From NCBI GenBank assembly GCA_938743325.2, contig OW568878.1, forward strand, positions 186,001 through 250,000: a stretch of DNA of 64,000 nt, read 5' to 3'. The translations under genes and the position numbers were made by a program. The notes beneath the pieces are model-generated. The model was not told where the DNA came from. It did not search any database and saw only the letters and a list, made by a program, of their open reading frames with translations. Source of the DNA: Pycnococcus provasolii. Taxonomy: Eukaryota > Chlorophyta > Pseudoscourfieldiophyceae > Pseudoscourfieldiales > Pycnococcaceae. Below are positions 28,999 to 39,314 of this stretch, piece by piece. Each line of letters starts with the position of its first letter. Within the stretch, counting starts at the first letter, position 1.

Positions 28999-30336
28999 TT
29001 ACATTTGATTCTTAATGAACGACCACGCTCCTCTGGGACCTTGTGGGGAGGTGGACTCATCAGAATCATCCTTCAAGCGCTCCGTTAGAAGGCGATCAAG
29101 CGTGGTGAAAAATGAGACGAGCGTGCGCGTGCGACACGCAAGCGCGAAGCGCGCGCACGCATCTGCATCGCCAAACAGAACGCCGGCGCTTGCCGCCTGC
29201 GACGCCAAATCGCCGATGTGAGGCGTGAATGCAGGCCCATTCTCGCGACCGGCGCGGACGTGATCAGCCACCGCCCCGAGCGCGCGTACGTTCGCGAGGC
29301 CTTCGTGAGCAAGCTCTGGACACGCCTGCTCGACGAGACGGCGGGCGGCACCGCGGCGACGCACTCGCTCGTCTTCCTCCATGGCGGCCATGTCCGCAGC
29401 CGCCGCGTCGTCGACGTCGCCGTGCACCGCGGAGGTGAGGAACGAAACGCGCAGCCTCGGGTCCTGCGGCTTGCCATTTGCAGTCGGGAGGAGGTGTGCA
29501 ACCCCTTCGTCAGTGCGCTTGTCGAGCGCGCCCACAACTGTCGCGGCATCGTCGGCAGAATCAAGCGTTGCGACGGCGCAGCCGCACTCACGGTAGATGG
29601 TGAGACGCGTCAGCTTCGCGTGCTTTCGAATCGTGCTTGCAACAGCGGCAGTATCGACGTGCGGACGGATGGGCTCGACGAGAATGTGCGGCGTGTGCGT
29701 GGTTGTACGGTGCGAGCGCAGGCCGTCGATGAATTCGGGCAAGAGTCGCAGCAGAGACGTGCGCGTGTACGACGAGGAAGAGAGCCCGCCTTTTTCGTCG
29801 TTTTGTCGTGGCTTTTCGTCGCGCGACGACGCTGTGAGCAGAGACGTTGTGGTAGAAGCTTGCCACGGCTTGAGCGCAACCAGCGCCTGTTGCACGATGC
29901 GATTCAGTTGTTGCTGCTGCATATGAGCTTGCTGGTGGTGCGGGTGTTGGTGTGCGAGGTGGTTCTGATTATTCTCAAGCACGGAAGACGTGATATCGGT
30001 GGTACCTGACACCCCTGCACCTGACCCTGAAGCATCGGCTGCTGTAATCGAGCTTTTTCTCGCCATGAACCGGCGTAGCTGAGCCGCGAGCGCCGTACCG
30101 AAGGGCACAGAAGACTCTTCACGAGATTCGAGAACGCCATCAGAGCCATGAGAGAACAAGAAAGATGAGAGCCAAGAGTGAGAGCCAACCGTGGAACGAG
30201 CGCCAAGAAACATGGACGAATCACCAGGGGACGAATCCAACGGACCAAGGCGGTCCTCATCATCGGAGCACGTGAGCACGACAAGTTTGCCACACCTCTG
30301 TTCACGGAGACGATTGAGAAAGTCGCGGCGACGCAT
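28999..30336 (-). CDS. Hypothetical protein with RRM-like domain
   Basis: 445 aa from an ATG. The N-terminal 200 residues are low complexity with His/Gln runs (HQHPHHQQAHMQQQQ). A ferredoxin-like RRM pattern spans about 220-310: HILVEPI (first strand, RNP2-like), an amphipathic helix, LTRLTIYRECGCAVATLDSA (RNP1-like, lacking the aromatic residues), and LRVSFLT (last strand). The rest is Ala/Arg-rich helices. I recognise no named family. It may bind RNA, but the weak RNP1 leaves that open. Confidence 0.6.
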   Translation of the reverse strand: MRRRDFLNRLREQRCGKLVVLTCSDDEDRLGPLDSSPGDSSMFLGARSTVGSHSWLSSFLFSHGSDGVLESREESSVPFGTALAAQLRRFMARKSSITAADASGSGAGVSGTTDITSSVLENNQNHLAHQHPHHQQAHMQQQQLNRIVQQALVALKPWQASTTTSLLTASSRDEKPRQNDEKGGLSSSSYTRTSLLRLLPEFIDGLRSHRTTTHTPHILVEPIRPHVDTAAVASTIRKHAKLTRLTIYRECGCAVATLDSADDAATVVGALDKRTDEGVAHLLPTANGKPQDPRLRVSFLTSAVHGDVDDAAAADMAAMEEDERVRRRGAARRLVEQACPELAHEGLANVRALGAVADHVRAGRENGPAFTPHIGDLASQAASAGVLFGDADACARFALACRTRTLVSFFTTLDRLLTERLKDDSDESTSPQGPRGAWSFIKNQM

Positions 30337-30850
30337 TTATTCTTTACTAGTACTACCTATGGGTGTGTGCGAACGCGGAACTCAGCGCATGCTCGACTTC
30401 CGGAAATCCAACTCGAGAATGCGAACGGAGAAGGCGAAAGAAGGCGAAAGAAGGCGGGAGGGGGGGGGGGGGGGGGGGGGGGAGACAAAAAAGGGGTCCG
30501 AGCCCATTAGTAAGGACTACGGGTTAGTACGGGGATCCCCTCTTGAACCCTTCCCCCTTTTATCGATGGGATTTTGGGGATCCCGCTCCCGTCACTGTAC
30601 CAGAATAGAATTTTATTACTCGAACTTCCGTCCCGTTGGCACGCAGACGGCGACTTTGTCGTCAGCAGCTCGCGTCTAACGAGACTCTTTGCACAAGCGC
30701 TTTCCACCGACGACGCAACCAACCTTGAGCAGCGCGGCTGATGGATACCTCGAGAAGCCTCCAGGACGCCTCCCGAAGTATGCAGCGACATGTATTTAAC
30801 GGAATTGTGTAACAAACTATTGATTTTTAAAAAAACGGATCGCATCAAAA
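30337..30850. other. Intergenic region with 23-base poly-G run
   Basis: No gene seen. A purine tract (GAAAGAAGGC repeats from 30430) runs into 23 consecutive G at 30460-30482. Confidence 0.6.
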
Positions 30851-31579
30851 TTATGCCGCTACGTCCGCACTCAGTGCGTGACTCAGCACGGGCCGGCCGT
30901 CCTTGCTCCCGCGCAGGCCCAAGCTCCTGCGTCCTTCGCCCAAGCTGCTCCTGCGTCCATCCTCCTCAGCGGCTGGTTTGGCATCCCCGACCTCGTACCG
31001 CTCCTTAGGAATGGTCACGCTGAGTTCCTGCGCGTTCACAATCGGGTGAACGGCTGGTTTGGCATCCCCGACCTCGTACCGCTCCTTAGGAATGGTCACG
31101 CTGAGTTCCTGCGCGTTCACAATCGGGTGAACGGCTGGTTTGGCAACCCCGACCTCGTACCGCTCGTTAGGAACGGTCACGCTGAGTTCCTGCGAGTTGA
31201 CGACCGGGTGAACGGCTGGCTTGGCGCTCCCAAATATGCGCTGTCTGAAACTTCGACTTGAGTTGGTGCGTGGCGTTGACGTGCCGGGTGCGGCTTGCCA
31301 CTGTCCGTTGACGATTTTGCCCGACCTGATCGTCTCGAGCGCCTGCTGCAAACTCACCATATCGTTCTCTGAGCTGACGTGTCTGAGCGTCGGGTTGTTG
31401 TTATCCGCAGCACTGTCAGCTTGGCCTTGCATACGGGTACCTTCTTGCATCGCGACGACCGCCTTAACTTTCTGCTGCCATCTTCTTCTTAGGAACGTGC
31501 GGTGCAGTTCCTTCTCGTACTCTCCTCTTGTACTGTCCGACATTGCTACACGGTGCTGCTCGACGGACAGATTTATCAT
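30851..31579 (-). CDS. Hypothetical protein with three 27-residue tandem repeats
   Basis: 242 aa from ATG 31579 (ATG 31543, MSDSTRGEYEKEL, is equally possible; the frame upstream begins at TTG). The N-terminal third is basic and helical (LHRTFLRRRWQQKVKAVVA). A 27-residue unit is then repeated three times (AKPAVHPIVNAQELSVTIPK plus ERYEVGD), encoded by exactly 81-bp units. Two units are identical in DNA and the first-translated unit is diverged. A basic Ser/Arg tail follows. I recognise no family; the repeat could be a short beta-rich binding motif. Confidence 0.6.
   Translation of the reverse strand: MINLSVEQHRVAMSDSTRGEYEKELHRTFLRRRWQQKVKAVVAMQEGTRMQGQADSAADNNNPTLRHVSSENDMVSLQQALETIRSGKIVNGQWQAAPGTSTPRTNSSRSFRQRIFGSAKPAVHPVVNSQELSVTVPNERYEVGVAKPAVHPIVNAQELSVTIPKERYEVGDAKPAVHPIVNAQELSVTIPKERYEVGDAKPAAEEDGRRSSLGEGRRSLGLRGSKDGRPVLSHALSADVAA
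30970..31212 (+). repeat. 81-bp coding tandem repeat, three units
   Basis: Units start at 30970, 31051 and 31132, each CGGCTGGTTTGGCA..., with a partial fourth at 31213. The first two are identical over all 81 bases; the third differs at several sites. Confidence 0.9.
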
Positions 31580-32639
31580 ACCTAACACCACGTAAGATAA
31601 GTTTTTAAAAAAGGCCAATAAAAAGGCCGCAGGACACAAGCACCAACAAGCACGAAGATGAACTTAAGATGAACGATGAAAGCGAAACTACTACTTAAAA
31701 CTTACCCGGGTATGTACGCTAAAAAGCGAATAATCCTAAGATAATAAGGTTACCCTAGACGCGTCTGCCGACCCGGACCGGACCGGACCGGACCGGACAG
31801 ACGGAGGGGAGGGGTTCTTTCAACAGGGAACGCGGAGAATACGGGCGGAGAGGTGCTCAAGGCGAGGCGAGGGAACGCTCACCTGAGGGCGAGAATCACG
31901 GCCGAGCGAATCTTCCTCGAGAAGCCCTTGGTAAAATCTTTAAGATGAATGCAAGAACGGACTAACGGAGAATGGGTGGGTCCCCTTTCAACAGCCTTGA
32001 GTCTCTTGAGCCTGGAGAGGGCCTTTTAACCAAGGTCTCTCCTCACTCAAGGTCGGATGGGGGGGGATTAATCGGCACACCTGATTGGCATGGGTGATGG
32101 GCCCCAGAATGAGATATTTCATATTTGGTAAGGTCCCCTCGAGGCTCGAGGAGAGGGTGGTCCCTGACGACGAGTCCGTACGGTAGTTTCCTACTGGGGG
32201 CAGTGTGGGGCACGGCCAGACGGCCAGAGGCCAGAGAGAGTCCAGAGAGAGTCCAGTCCGTTCGAGAGGCTGGAAGGATTTTCTTTTCGTCTCTTCTTTC
32301 GGCACTCTCGTGACGCCCTAAACCTCCTCTTTTTTACCACCAGTAAAAGGTCACGCGCAGAGAACCTGCGCAGAGACTGAGAAGAGGGTCACGAGAAGGT
32401 CACGTGATCCAATCTATGTCAAGACTGTACTTTACTTACTTGTACGGCCGTAGGTACAGTACAAGTGCTGTGCTGTACAACGCGACATAACTTCGTAGTC
32501 TATCGTAGGGAAGCGAAAGTGCGATCTCAGGTCTCTCGCTTCCAAGGAAGATTCCATCTTCGTAGTCTGCTCTCCTGCATATAGATTTGTTTTTTAAACG
32601 CGAATTTAAAAAGAAAGAAAAAACTTACGTAGTACGTAC
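31580..32639. other. Intergenic region, no gene recognised
   Basis: About 1.06 kb upstream of the repeat protein and downstream of CASP. It contains a short CCGGA/GGACC tandem (31772-31798) and AGTCCAGAG direct repeats near 32235. Open frames show no family resemblance. Confidence 0.5.
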
Positions 32640-34886
32640 TTACACAGACGAGAGAAGGCCTCGCATGCCAACCTCCCTCGCGCACTCGCGAGCAAGCTCC
32701 GCTGCACTCAGGTGGTGGTGGTGCGAGCCGCGGTGGCCAACCCACGCAAGCACTAGGAACACAAGACTATGCAGACACGTGAGGTAGCCAGCCACGAATG
32801 CACGAAATGCACCCGAGCTTAGCAAACCCTTCGCAAGCGCTACCGCGGCACGGTCGTGCACATTCGCGAAACGACCGGAGCGTGTGCCACCCTTACTTGC
32901 TCCACGCTCAACATCATGCTCCCCAGCTAGCGCCAGAGCCTCGCGGCCAGCACGCTCGGAAAGGAGGCGGCGAAGGTCAAGGTCGCGCTGGCGAAGCAGC
33001 AAAACCTGCTTCTGCTGCTCACCCTCGAGGCGTGATACCTTCGAACTCGCACTCTCGAGAGCGCCTTCCAGAGCGCGTGCACGGTCACGGTATGCATTCC
33101 GCTGGCGTGCAAGAGTCGTTGCCATGGACGAGCTTTCGCCATCGCCTCCGTCTTCGCCGCCCCTCGTAACCGCCGCCTCACCCTCAAGCGCCGCAATGAG
33201 CGTGCGCTGCTGACCAAGCTCGTCCGCCTGCTTCTCGTTTTCCGCAGTAAGTGACGAAACGCGTTCTGCGAGCTTGCCAGCTTCCACGCGCTGTGCGACA
33301 AGCTCAGCCTCCAGCGCCGCTGCACGGCTGCGACGCGCCACAGATGTGCCGCCGTCAACACCTTCAGCCTCGGTGCCTGCGGTGGTGGAGGAGGAGGGAA
33401 GCTGGTCGTCGGTTGCATCCTCGATGCCGGCAACCAGCGCCATCGCCGCGATCTGCTGCTGGGCCGCAGACCACTGCGCATGCGTTGGTCTTGCCTCCGC
33501 CTGTGCCTGTGCCGCCGCCTTCGACGCTTCCGCCGCAACGAGCGCATTCTTCAGCCGCTCCACCTCCGAATTTGCCGCCGCCACCGCCGTATCCGATGTG
33601 CTACGCAGCTCATCTAGACGCGTGCGGGCTAGACGCTCCGCAGCACGGCTCGATGCGAGATCCGCGGCAAGGCTAACCGCACGTTTCGCCTCGCTCTCGA
33701 TGTCGGTCTCGGCCGATTGCGCGGCAGCAAGCTTCGAACGCAGCGACGCGCGCTCCTCCTTCACAGCCGCTAGCTCCGCCGCTAGCGATTCCAACCTCTC
33801 AGCCAAGCCCTGCGCATCACGAGCACTCTCCGCTGCACGTCGCGCCTTTGCAGCAATCTCTATAGCGGCGTCGTCGCCATTGCCGTTGTCATTCGCCGGC
33901 ATCTCCAGAGCAGCCTTCGCTGAAGCGGAGAGGCTCGCCCTCGCCTCGTCGCTAATCGCCTCGCGCAACTCGCCCAAAGCCATCAACTGATCATTCGCCT
34001 GCTCAAGCCGTCGTCGAAGCTGCTGGCATGCCACCGTGCTCTGGTCGTGAGCGCTCCTCGCCGCATCCGCCGAAGCCTCGTGGCGGGCCACCTCCACCTC
34101 AAGACTCCTCAGGCGCGCCTTAAGCGCGTCGTGCTGCTCGATGGGAACGCCAACCACCGATCGGCCGCCCTCGCCGTCGTCGACGCCCGCAAGGTCGGTC
34201 GGGGGCATGTTGAACTGCTCGTCGATTCCCCCGTCCATAGGAGTGCCGTACTTCTCCGCCATCAGTTTCTTCGTGCGCTTCTTGAGCTTTTCCTTCTCCT
34301 CCTCTGCAGCCTTGAGCTGCTCCTTCAGCTTCTTCACGGTCATGCTCTGGTCGCGTATCTCGCTGCTCTCCTTCTGATACTCGAGCAGCTCTGCGCTGAG
34401 CTCGGCGTTTCGACGCGCGAGCTCTCCTGCCGCAGCTCTCGCTTCGAGCCCGCTCGCGAGCGCCTTGGCCGGGTCCGGCGCCTCGCTGAGGATTCGGTAC
34501 GCGTATACGAACGCCCCCTCCGCGTGCTTCGCGCGCCTGGTTAAGTTATCGATTTCCTCCTGAAACGCCTTGACGAGGCTCGCATAGCTCGCGGGCGTTT
34601 TCTCCGCCGCCGGCAAACGCTTATGTTCTCTCGCCTGCTCTGCAAGCTTTCTGCGCGCCGACGTGGACGCGTCCTGGTAGGTGGCGACTTGCACGCCGAA
34701 CGCGTCAATCTCCGCTCTGCACGAGGAGAGGTCAACCGTGCGCCAGTATGACAAGCACGACTGCTGAGAACCACTCCCACTCCCACTGGAGTTGGACCCG
34801 CCAGAAGAAGCCGCACGAGAAGGAGCGTCGACGGAGGAGGAGCCCAAAGAGGGAGGCAGGATAATGTCAGAGGAGGAGTCCGCCAT
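32640..34886 (-). CDS. Golgin CASP homologue (CUX1-related, tail-anchored coiled coil)
   Basis: 748 aa from ATG 34886 (MADSSSD; upstream frame starts at TTG). After a Ser/Gly-rich leader comes the CASP N-terminal motif: LSYWRTVDLSSCRAEIDAFG, RRKLAEQAREHKRL, LVKAFQEEIDNLTRRAKHAE, and LSEAPDPAKAL. About 500 residues of Ala/Glu-rich coiled coil follow. Near the end, KVSRLEGEQQKQ and LRQRDLDLRRLL lead to AVALAKGLLSSGAFRAF and a single transmembrane helix (CLHSLVFLVLAWVG), the family's C-terminal anchor. CASP proteins tether vesicles at the Golgi. The match at both ends makes this secure despite divergence of the coiled coil. Confidence 0.88.
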   Translation of the reverse strand: MADSSSDIILPPSLGSSSVDAPSRAASSGGSNSSGSGSGSQQSCLSYWRTVDLSSCRAEIDAFGVQVATYQDASTSARRKLAEQAREHKRLPAAEKTPASYASLVKAFQEEIDNLTRRAKHAEGAFVYAYRILSEAPDPAKALASGLEARAAAGELARRNAELSAELLEYQKESSEIRDQSMTVKKLKEQLKAAEEEKEKLKKRTKKLMAEKYGTPMDGGIDEQFNMPPTDLAGVDDGEGGRSVVGVPIEQHDALKARLRSLEVEVARHEASADAARSAHDQSTVACQQLRRRLEQANDQLMALGELREAISDEARASLSASAKAALEMPANDNGNGDDAAIEIAAKARRAAESARDAQGLAERLESLAAELAAVKEERASLRSKLAAAQSAETDIESEAKRAVSLAADLASSRAAERLARTRLDELRSTSDTAVAAANSEVERLKNALVAAEASKAAAQAQAEARPTHAQWSAAQQQIAAMALVAGIEDATDDQLPSSSTTAGTEAEGVDGGTSVARRSRAAALEAELVAQRVEAGKLAERVSSLTAENEKQADELGQQRTLIAALEGEAAVTRGGEDGGDGESSSMATTLARQRNAYRDRARALEGALESASSKVSRLEGEQQKQVLLLRQRDLDLRRLLSERAGREALALAGEHDVERGASKGGTRSGRFANVHDRAAVALAKGLLSSGAFRAFVAGYLTCLHSLVFLVLAWVGHRGSHHHHLSAAELARECAREVGMRGLLSSV

Positions 34887-35296
34887 AGGGAGAGAATACA
34901 GTAGAATGAAAGCGCGAAAACGAACTTCAATGGAACACCTTGGGCAACAACTGTAATAAGTTAACTGGGGAGCGGGAAGGGAACCAACACAGTACAAACG
35001 CAGTAAAGTTTATCGGGGAGAGCAAAGTACTTAAGGTTAGGGGTTAGGAAGGAGGGGTTACGTTTTGGGCTACTTCCTACGGGGCTAGCTAAGAAGGAGC
35101 TCTGGGCAAGCTCCCTGCAAAGATACTGTAAGTTTACGCTCCAATAGTCTACTGTACTGTACATATGTTACTTTACGGTACGAGTTGGTAAAATCTTATG
35201 GATAGATTTGTTAGCTTTGGGCTCTCTGAAAAGTGTTACACATTTATTTCTATTCGTCTCGTCTCGTCCATGTAAGGTAGTTGGTATGACTTTAGT
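34887..35296. other. Intergenic, nothing recognised
   Basis: 410 bp between two minus-strand genes; presumably 3' sequence of the EF-hand-like gene and the CASP promoter. No repeats of note beyond TACTGTAC-type short palindromes. Confidence 0.5.
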
Positions 35297-37156
35297 CTAT
35301 GACCACGTGTGCGTCAAGTCTGACCACGTCAGGCCAGCGCCCTGCATGCCCTGACTCGCGACGTCCACCACCGCGGCCGGTGGCCTTTCTGACGCGGTCG
35401 CCTCACCTTTCTCAGGACTCGACGTCGACGCGGCGCCTTGGCTCGCGCGAGCGGCTAAATTCTTCACCACGAGCTCGGCGTCGGGTAACCCGCACGGCAG
35501 GTGCAGGCGGGTCACAATCGTGCGTTGCACGTCGCGCGCAGTGACGGCAACACCCACGGAGCCACTGCCAGACCACGAACCACCAGTCAGCTCGCTCAGT
35601 GCGCCGCGGGCGCCGTGTCGCGACCGCTCGCGAACCTTGTCTGCCACGGCGAGAGCTACGCTCGTCACGCGCTCGTCCATCTCCGCCGCGGCACTCAAAG
35701 GCTTGCCGAGAAATAGTCCTTCGGCCGGTACAGGTTGCTCCTCAGGCGGCGGCGGCGGCGGCGGTGCAGATCCGGTGCGAATGAAAACTCGGCTATGCAC
35801 AGGCCGAGCTTTCTTCGCAACGGGCTTCGATACTTCGGCGTGTCGACTCCGGTGCTTTGGGCCTGGCAGTAAAGCAGCCGCGCCGCCATCATCGGGTGCT
35901 CTCAATGATCCCGCGGCTTGCACGATGACTTTCGCGTTCGTGCCGTTCACCGTAAGCGGAGGTTCGGCTCTGTGTTCGTCGCGAGAGCGAAGGAGCATGC
36001 GACGTGCGCCCGTCAGTCCAACCCAAGCACCAGGGGCATGCGTGTCAATGCCGTACGGCGGAATTGGTATGGGAGGACGCGGCGAGAGCGGCGAGGCACC
36101 CGCGACACCCGTTCGCAGACGACGCGCTGCAGAGCTGGCTCGCCTGCCACCTTTTGCTACGTCCACCGTGGAATCGGCAATGAGTGCGCCAAGCTCGAAA
36201 GGTTGAACGTACCCGGACCGTGTCCGGTCTGCGCTCTCGAAGAGGCGCTCGCTAGCAGGCTCACTCAGCAATATGCCAAGCCGCTGAAGTCCTCGGCGGA
36301 ACTCTGATAAGCTGACCGCGCCATGGCCACACCCGAAGACGCGTCGCAGCTCGGACACGCGCTCTGTGCTGAATGTGGCGCCACACTTCGCACGCAGCTT
36401 GTGCAAGCCCACGTGCGCCTCTGCGTGCACCTCAGTATCTTGGCGCACAAGCTCCTTGTTTGGCCTCGAGGACTTCACTGCGGCGGAGAGTGGTCGGTCG
36501 CGGCGAATGTGTTCTTTCGAGTGCGCGGGTATTGCGCTGGAAGGTCGACGGTCGCCACGCAGCATGTGCTCCTGTCCCAGAGCTCCAGCGACACCTGCAT
36601 GTTGCGTTCGCGGCGACGCCCCTGGCGTTGTGAATTTGCTGTTTCTCGCCGCACTTGGCGCACTCATTGGTCGCTGTGCCGGTTTCGCGCGAGCCGTGAC
36701 TGTCGTGCGCGTCCCACCCGTGACGACTTCTCTTTCCCTCTGTCGCGCGTTCCAGTGTCCGTCGAATGCGTCGTTCGCTCCGCGCGAGAGAATTGGCCGC
36801 GCCGAGCGTGGCCGCAGACCTAGTGCATGCGTTGACGGCACGTGGCTTCCTGCGGCGCTTCCTGGCATCAGGTCCGCCGACGCGCCTTGTTCCACCACCT
36901 CGGCGTGACTTGCCGCCGCCGTTGGTTCCCACGTCGCGCTGTCTCTCGGCCTCGCCGAGACGTACACGGCCCGTTCCGCCGCGCGCCTCTGCACGAGCGT
37001 GTTCGTGCGTCCGACTGATCCTGGTCGGCGCACGCGCAGCTGCTGCGGGTTCGGGTCCCCACCACCCGTGGTAGTCGACGATGACGACAGCGTTGATGTC
37101 TGCCCTGTTTGAGAGACACCAATGGGCGTTGACGTCAAAGAAACTCCACGAGGCAT
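35297..37156 (-). CDS. EF-hand-like protein with RPxSA motifs, hypothetical
   Basis: 619 aa. The first 245 residues are disordered and basic and repeat a short motif: RPRSARP, RPMSAPS, RPSSAIP and RPLSAAV. About residues 265-330 form an EF-hand-like pair (VSELRRVFGCGHGAVSLSEF; LFESADRTRSGYVQPFELG). The first loop is shortened and the second (D-R-T-R-S-G-Y-V) lacks some calcium ligands. A Pro run and a second helical region follow. Such architecture occurs in algal cilia/microtubule-associated proteins, but that is an analogy. No named family recognised. Confidence 0.6.
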   Translation of the reverse strand: MPRGVSLTSTPIGVSQTGQTSTLSSSSTTTGGGDPNPQQLRVRRPGSVGRTNTLVQRRAAERAVYVSARPRDSATWEPTAAASHAEVVEQGASADLMPGSAAGSHVPSTHALGLRPRSARPILSRGANDAFDGHWNARQREREVVTGGTRTTVTARAKPAQRPMSAPSAARNSKFTTPGASPRTQHAGVAGALGQEHMLRGDRRPSSAIPAHSKEHIRRDRPLSAAVKSSRPNKELVRQDTEVHAEAHVGLHKLRAKCGATFSTERVSELRRVFGCGHGAVSLSEFRRGLQRLGILLSEPASERLFESADRTRSGYVQPFELGALIADSTVDVAKGGRRASSAARRLRTGVAGASPLSPRPPIPIPPYGIDTHAPGAWVGLTGARRMLLRSRDEHRAEPPLTVNGTNAKVIVQAAGSLRAPDDGGAAALLPGPKHRSRHAEVSKPVAKKARPVHSRVFIRTGSAPPPPPPPEEQPVPAEGLFLGKPLSAAAEMDERVTSVALAVADKVRERSRHGARGALSELTGGSWSGSGSVGVAVTARDVQRTIVTRLHLPCGLPDAELVVKNLAARASQGAASTSSPEKGEATASERPPAAVVDVASQGMQGAGLTWSDLTHTWS

Positions 37157-38219
37157 GGCAACAGCTTTTCCGTTTTCAGGCCAATTCAGGGACGACTTCT
37201 ACAGTTTAAGGCTTTTCCCACGGATGGCCTGAACTCTATAGGTAGGAGCGGAGCGGAGAAGACTTTCCTGAACTGTAAACGTGTCCTTTTTCCAGGTCCT
37301 TTTTCCTCGGGCAGTCGGGGGACCGACCGTTGACCGTGGGACGATTGAGTGATTGACCACCTGCAACCTGCCCAGGTTTCCGGCCTCCATCCAGGTGCTT
37401 CCGGCTGTCCGGTAAACTTTAAGGGAAGAATTATTCGGGGGGGGGGGAAGGAATTAATTCAATTCGGGGTTTGGAATTCGGGGGGGGAAGGAATTCTATT
37501 CGGGGTTTGGAATTCAGAAATACTTCCTACCAAGGTATGTGGTTGGGAAGAGTTAGGGGTTTGTTGTTGGGAAGGCGAATAGTCCCAATCAACGTCGTGG
37601 CGGCGGCATTTGGCACTTGGCGGCGGCACTTGGCCAACACTTGGCATTCGTCTGAACATTCGTGGCGGCGGCTTACTACTTTATCGTACTAATCCTTCGT
37701 ACTGTACTGTAGTAGGAGTAGTACTGTGGGAGTAACGGCAGTAACAGCACTTCTCAATAGCGTAGCCTCCCTGTGAGTGACAAGATCGTTTGCTGACGTG
37801 AGCCTCATTTGTTTTTCCCTTTTTCTCTTCAAACGTCTCGCTCGATTCTTTTTTTATCAGGCTGAGGCTCAGATTATGCAGACGCGAAGAAACTACTACG
37901 GGTACAGCAGGTAGGTAATCAATCGCATTACAGTACAGTAGACAATCCTCGAAATACTGGTAAGGTATGTACAATATTGAATAGAGCAACAAAAACAGAA
38001 AAAGAAAAAAAAAAGACCTGCTTTTATAATGAGTCAACAGCCGCGTTACTCTTGAGCTTTACCGTGCTCCGTGACTGCCGCAGCGGGTCAATATTACACA
38101 ATCAGATTTTCTATGTCTGACGCGCGTCTGTCGTCATATTCACCGTCGATACGTGTGTCCTATCGTCTGACCACATCCTTCACTCACTTTCGACAGGAAA
38201 AACAAAACAACCAAACGGC
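37157..38219. other. Intergenic region with G-rich direct repeats
   Basis: About 1.06 kb between divergent genes. At 37428-37517 there are two copies of a G-run unit (GGGGGGGGAAGGAATT then ATTCGGGGTTTGGAATTC). Near 37590-37670 there are short GGCGGCGGCA / ACTTGGC repeats. No gene seen; it must hold promoters for the EF-hand-like and BMT5-like genes. Confidence 0.6.
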
Positions 38220-39314
38220 ATGGGGAAGAAACGCCACCAAACGAATAGCAAGCTCAAAGGAAGAAACGCCGCGAAAACGTCACAAGGTTCTTTCACGTCT
38301 GCTCAAGTTTCACAACAGCTTGCCAAGAGGAAACATGTCGACACTGCACAAAATAAAAACAGCCGCGAAACTCACGCGCGCGCGCCGGCACTTCCTTGGG
38401 GAATCAATTCTTCCACACGCGTCCTGCTCGTTGGCGAGGGCGACTTCAGCTTCGCGGCGAGTCTTGCCACGCTGCTATCTGAGCACTCTGGCAAGTCCGT
38501 TTCCAAGTCGAACCGTCGAAGAGCACGCGGCGGGGGCAGCGACGATGAAGACGAAGACGACGACGATGACGATGATGGAGGAGAACGGGAGGAGGAAGAC
38601 GTGGACGAGAGCGCGGGGGGAAGTCTTGACGACAACGATGAAGACGGCCATAACAACACAGCACATCGCCCTTCGTTTGCAAGACATTTGGTGGCGACTG
38701 GATTTGACACGCACAACGAGCTTGTTGAGAAGTACCCACGCGACGAGGTGAATGCCCATCTCATAAGCTTGGCTTCGTGCGGTTGCTCGAATGTGTATCA
38801 CGGCGTGGATGCTGGCAAGTCGATAACGCCTCAGCTCGCGACGAAACGTAAGGCTGCAATTGCGTCGTACCGCGAAGCTGGTCTTGAGGATCCAGACCTT
38901 GTGAAGGAGTTTGACACGATTGCATTTCTGTTCCCGCACGTCGGGCGCGGAATCAAGGATGAGGCTGCGAATGCGCAGAAGAATCGCGAGCTTCTGTACC
39001 GATTTTTTCGCTGCGCGTACAATGAGCTCTCCTGGGATGCTCCACGAAACTCGCCTCGGCAGGTGATTGTCACGCTCAAGGCTGGCGCGCCGTACGAGAC
39101 TTTGTGGAAGATCAAGGACGTTGCTTCGCTTGCGACGGATGGGCGCCTCCGTTTGCATGCCGTCTTGCCATTTCACGTGTCTCAATTTCCCGGATACGCG
39201 CACCGGCGTACGCGCGGGTTTAAAGAGGGTTTATCTGCGGCAGACAACGAGGAGCTGCGCGGCGGTGCGAAGGCTTACGTGTTTCATGCCAAGGGTGTGT
39301 ATAATAGTTGGTAA
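38220..39314 (+). CDS. BMT5-like 25S rRNA (uridine-N3)-methyltransferase (DUF2431)
   Basis: 364 aa from ATG 38220. A basic N-terminal leader suits nucleolar targeting. The Rossmann-like domain opens with STRVLLVGEGDFSFAASLA, the DUF2431 SAM loop. An Asp/Glu-rich insert follows (about residues 105-145). Then come FARHLVATGFDTHNELVEKY, VYHGVDA, FDTIAFLFPHVGRG, and VIVTLKAGAPYETLWKI, with FPGYAHRRTRGF near the C-terminus. All are signatures of yeast Bmt5 and its plant relatives. It should methylate a uridine in large-subunit rRNA; the exact site is inferred from the family. Confidence 0.88.
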   Translation: MGKKRHQTNSKLKGRNAAKTSQGSFTSAQVSQQLAKRKHVDTAQNKNSRETHARAPALPWGINSSTRVLLVGEGDFSFAASLATLLSEHSGKSVSKSNRRRARGGGSDDEDEDDDDDDDGGEREEEDVDESAGGSLDDNDEDGHNNTAHRPSFARHLVATGFDTHNELVEKYPRDEVNAHLISLASCGCSNVYHGVDAGKSITPQLATKRKAAIASYREAGLEDPDLVKEFDTIAFLFPHVGRGIKDEAANAQKNRELLYRFFRCAYNELSWDAPRNSPRQVIVTLKAGAPYETLWKIKDVASLATDGRLRLHAVLPFHVSQFPGYAHRRTRGFKEGLSAADNEELRGGAKAYVFHAKGVYNSW

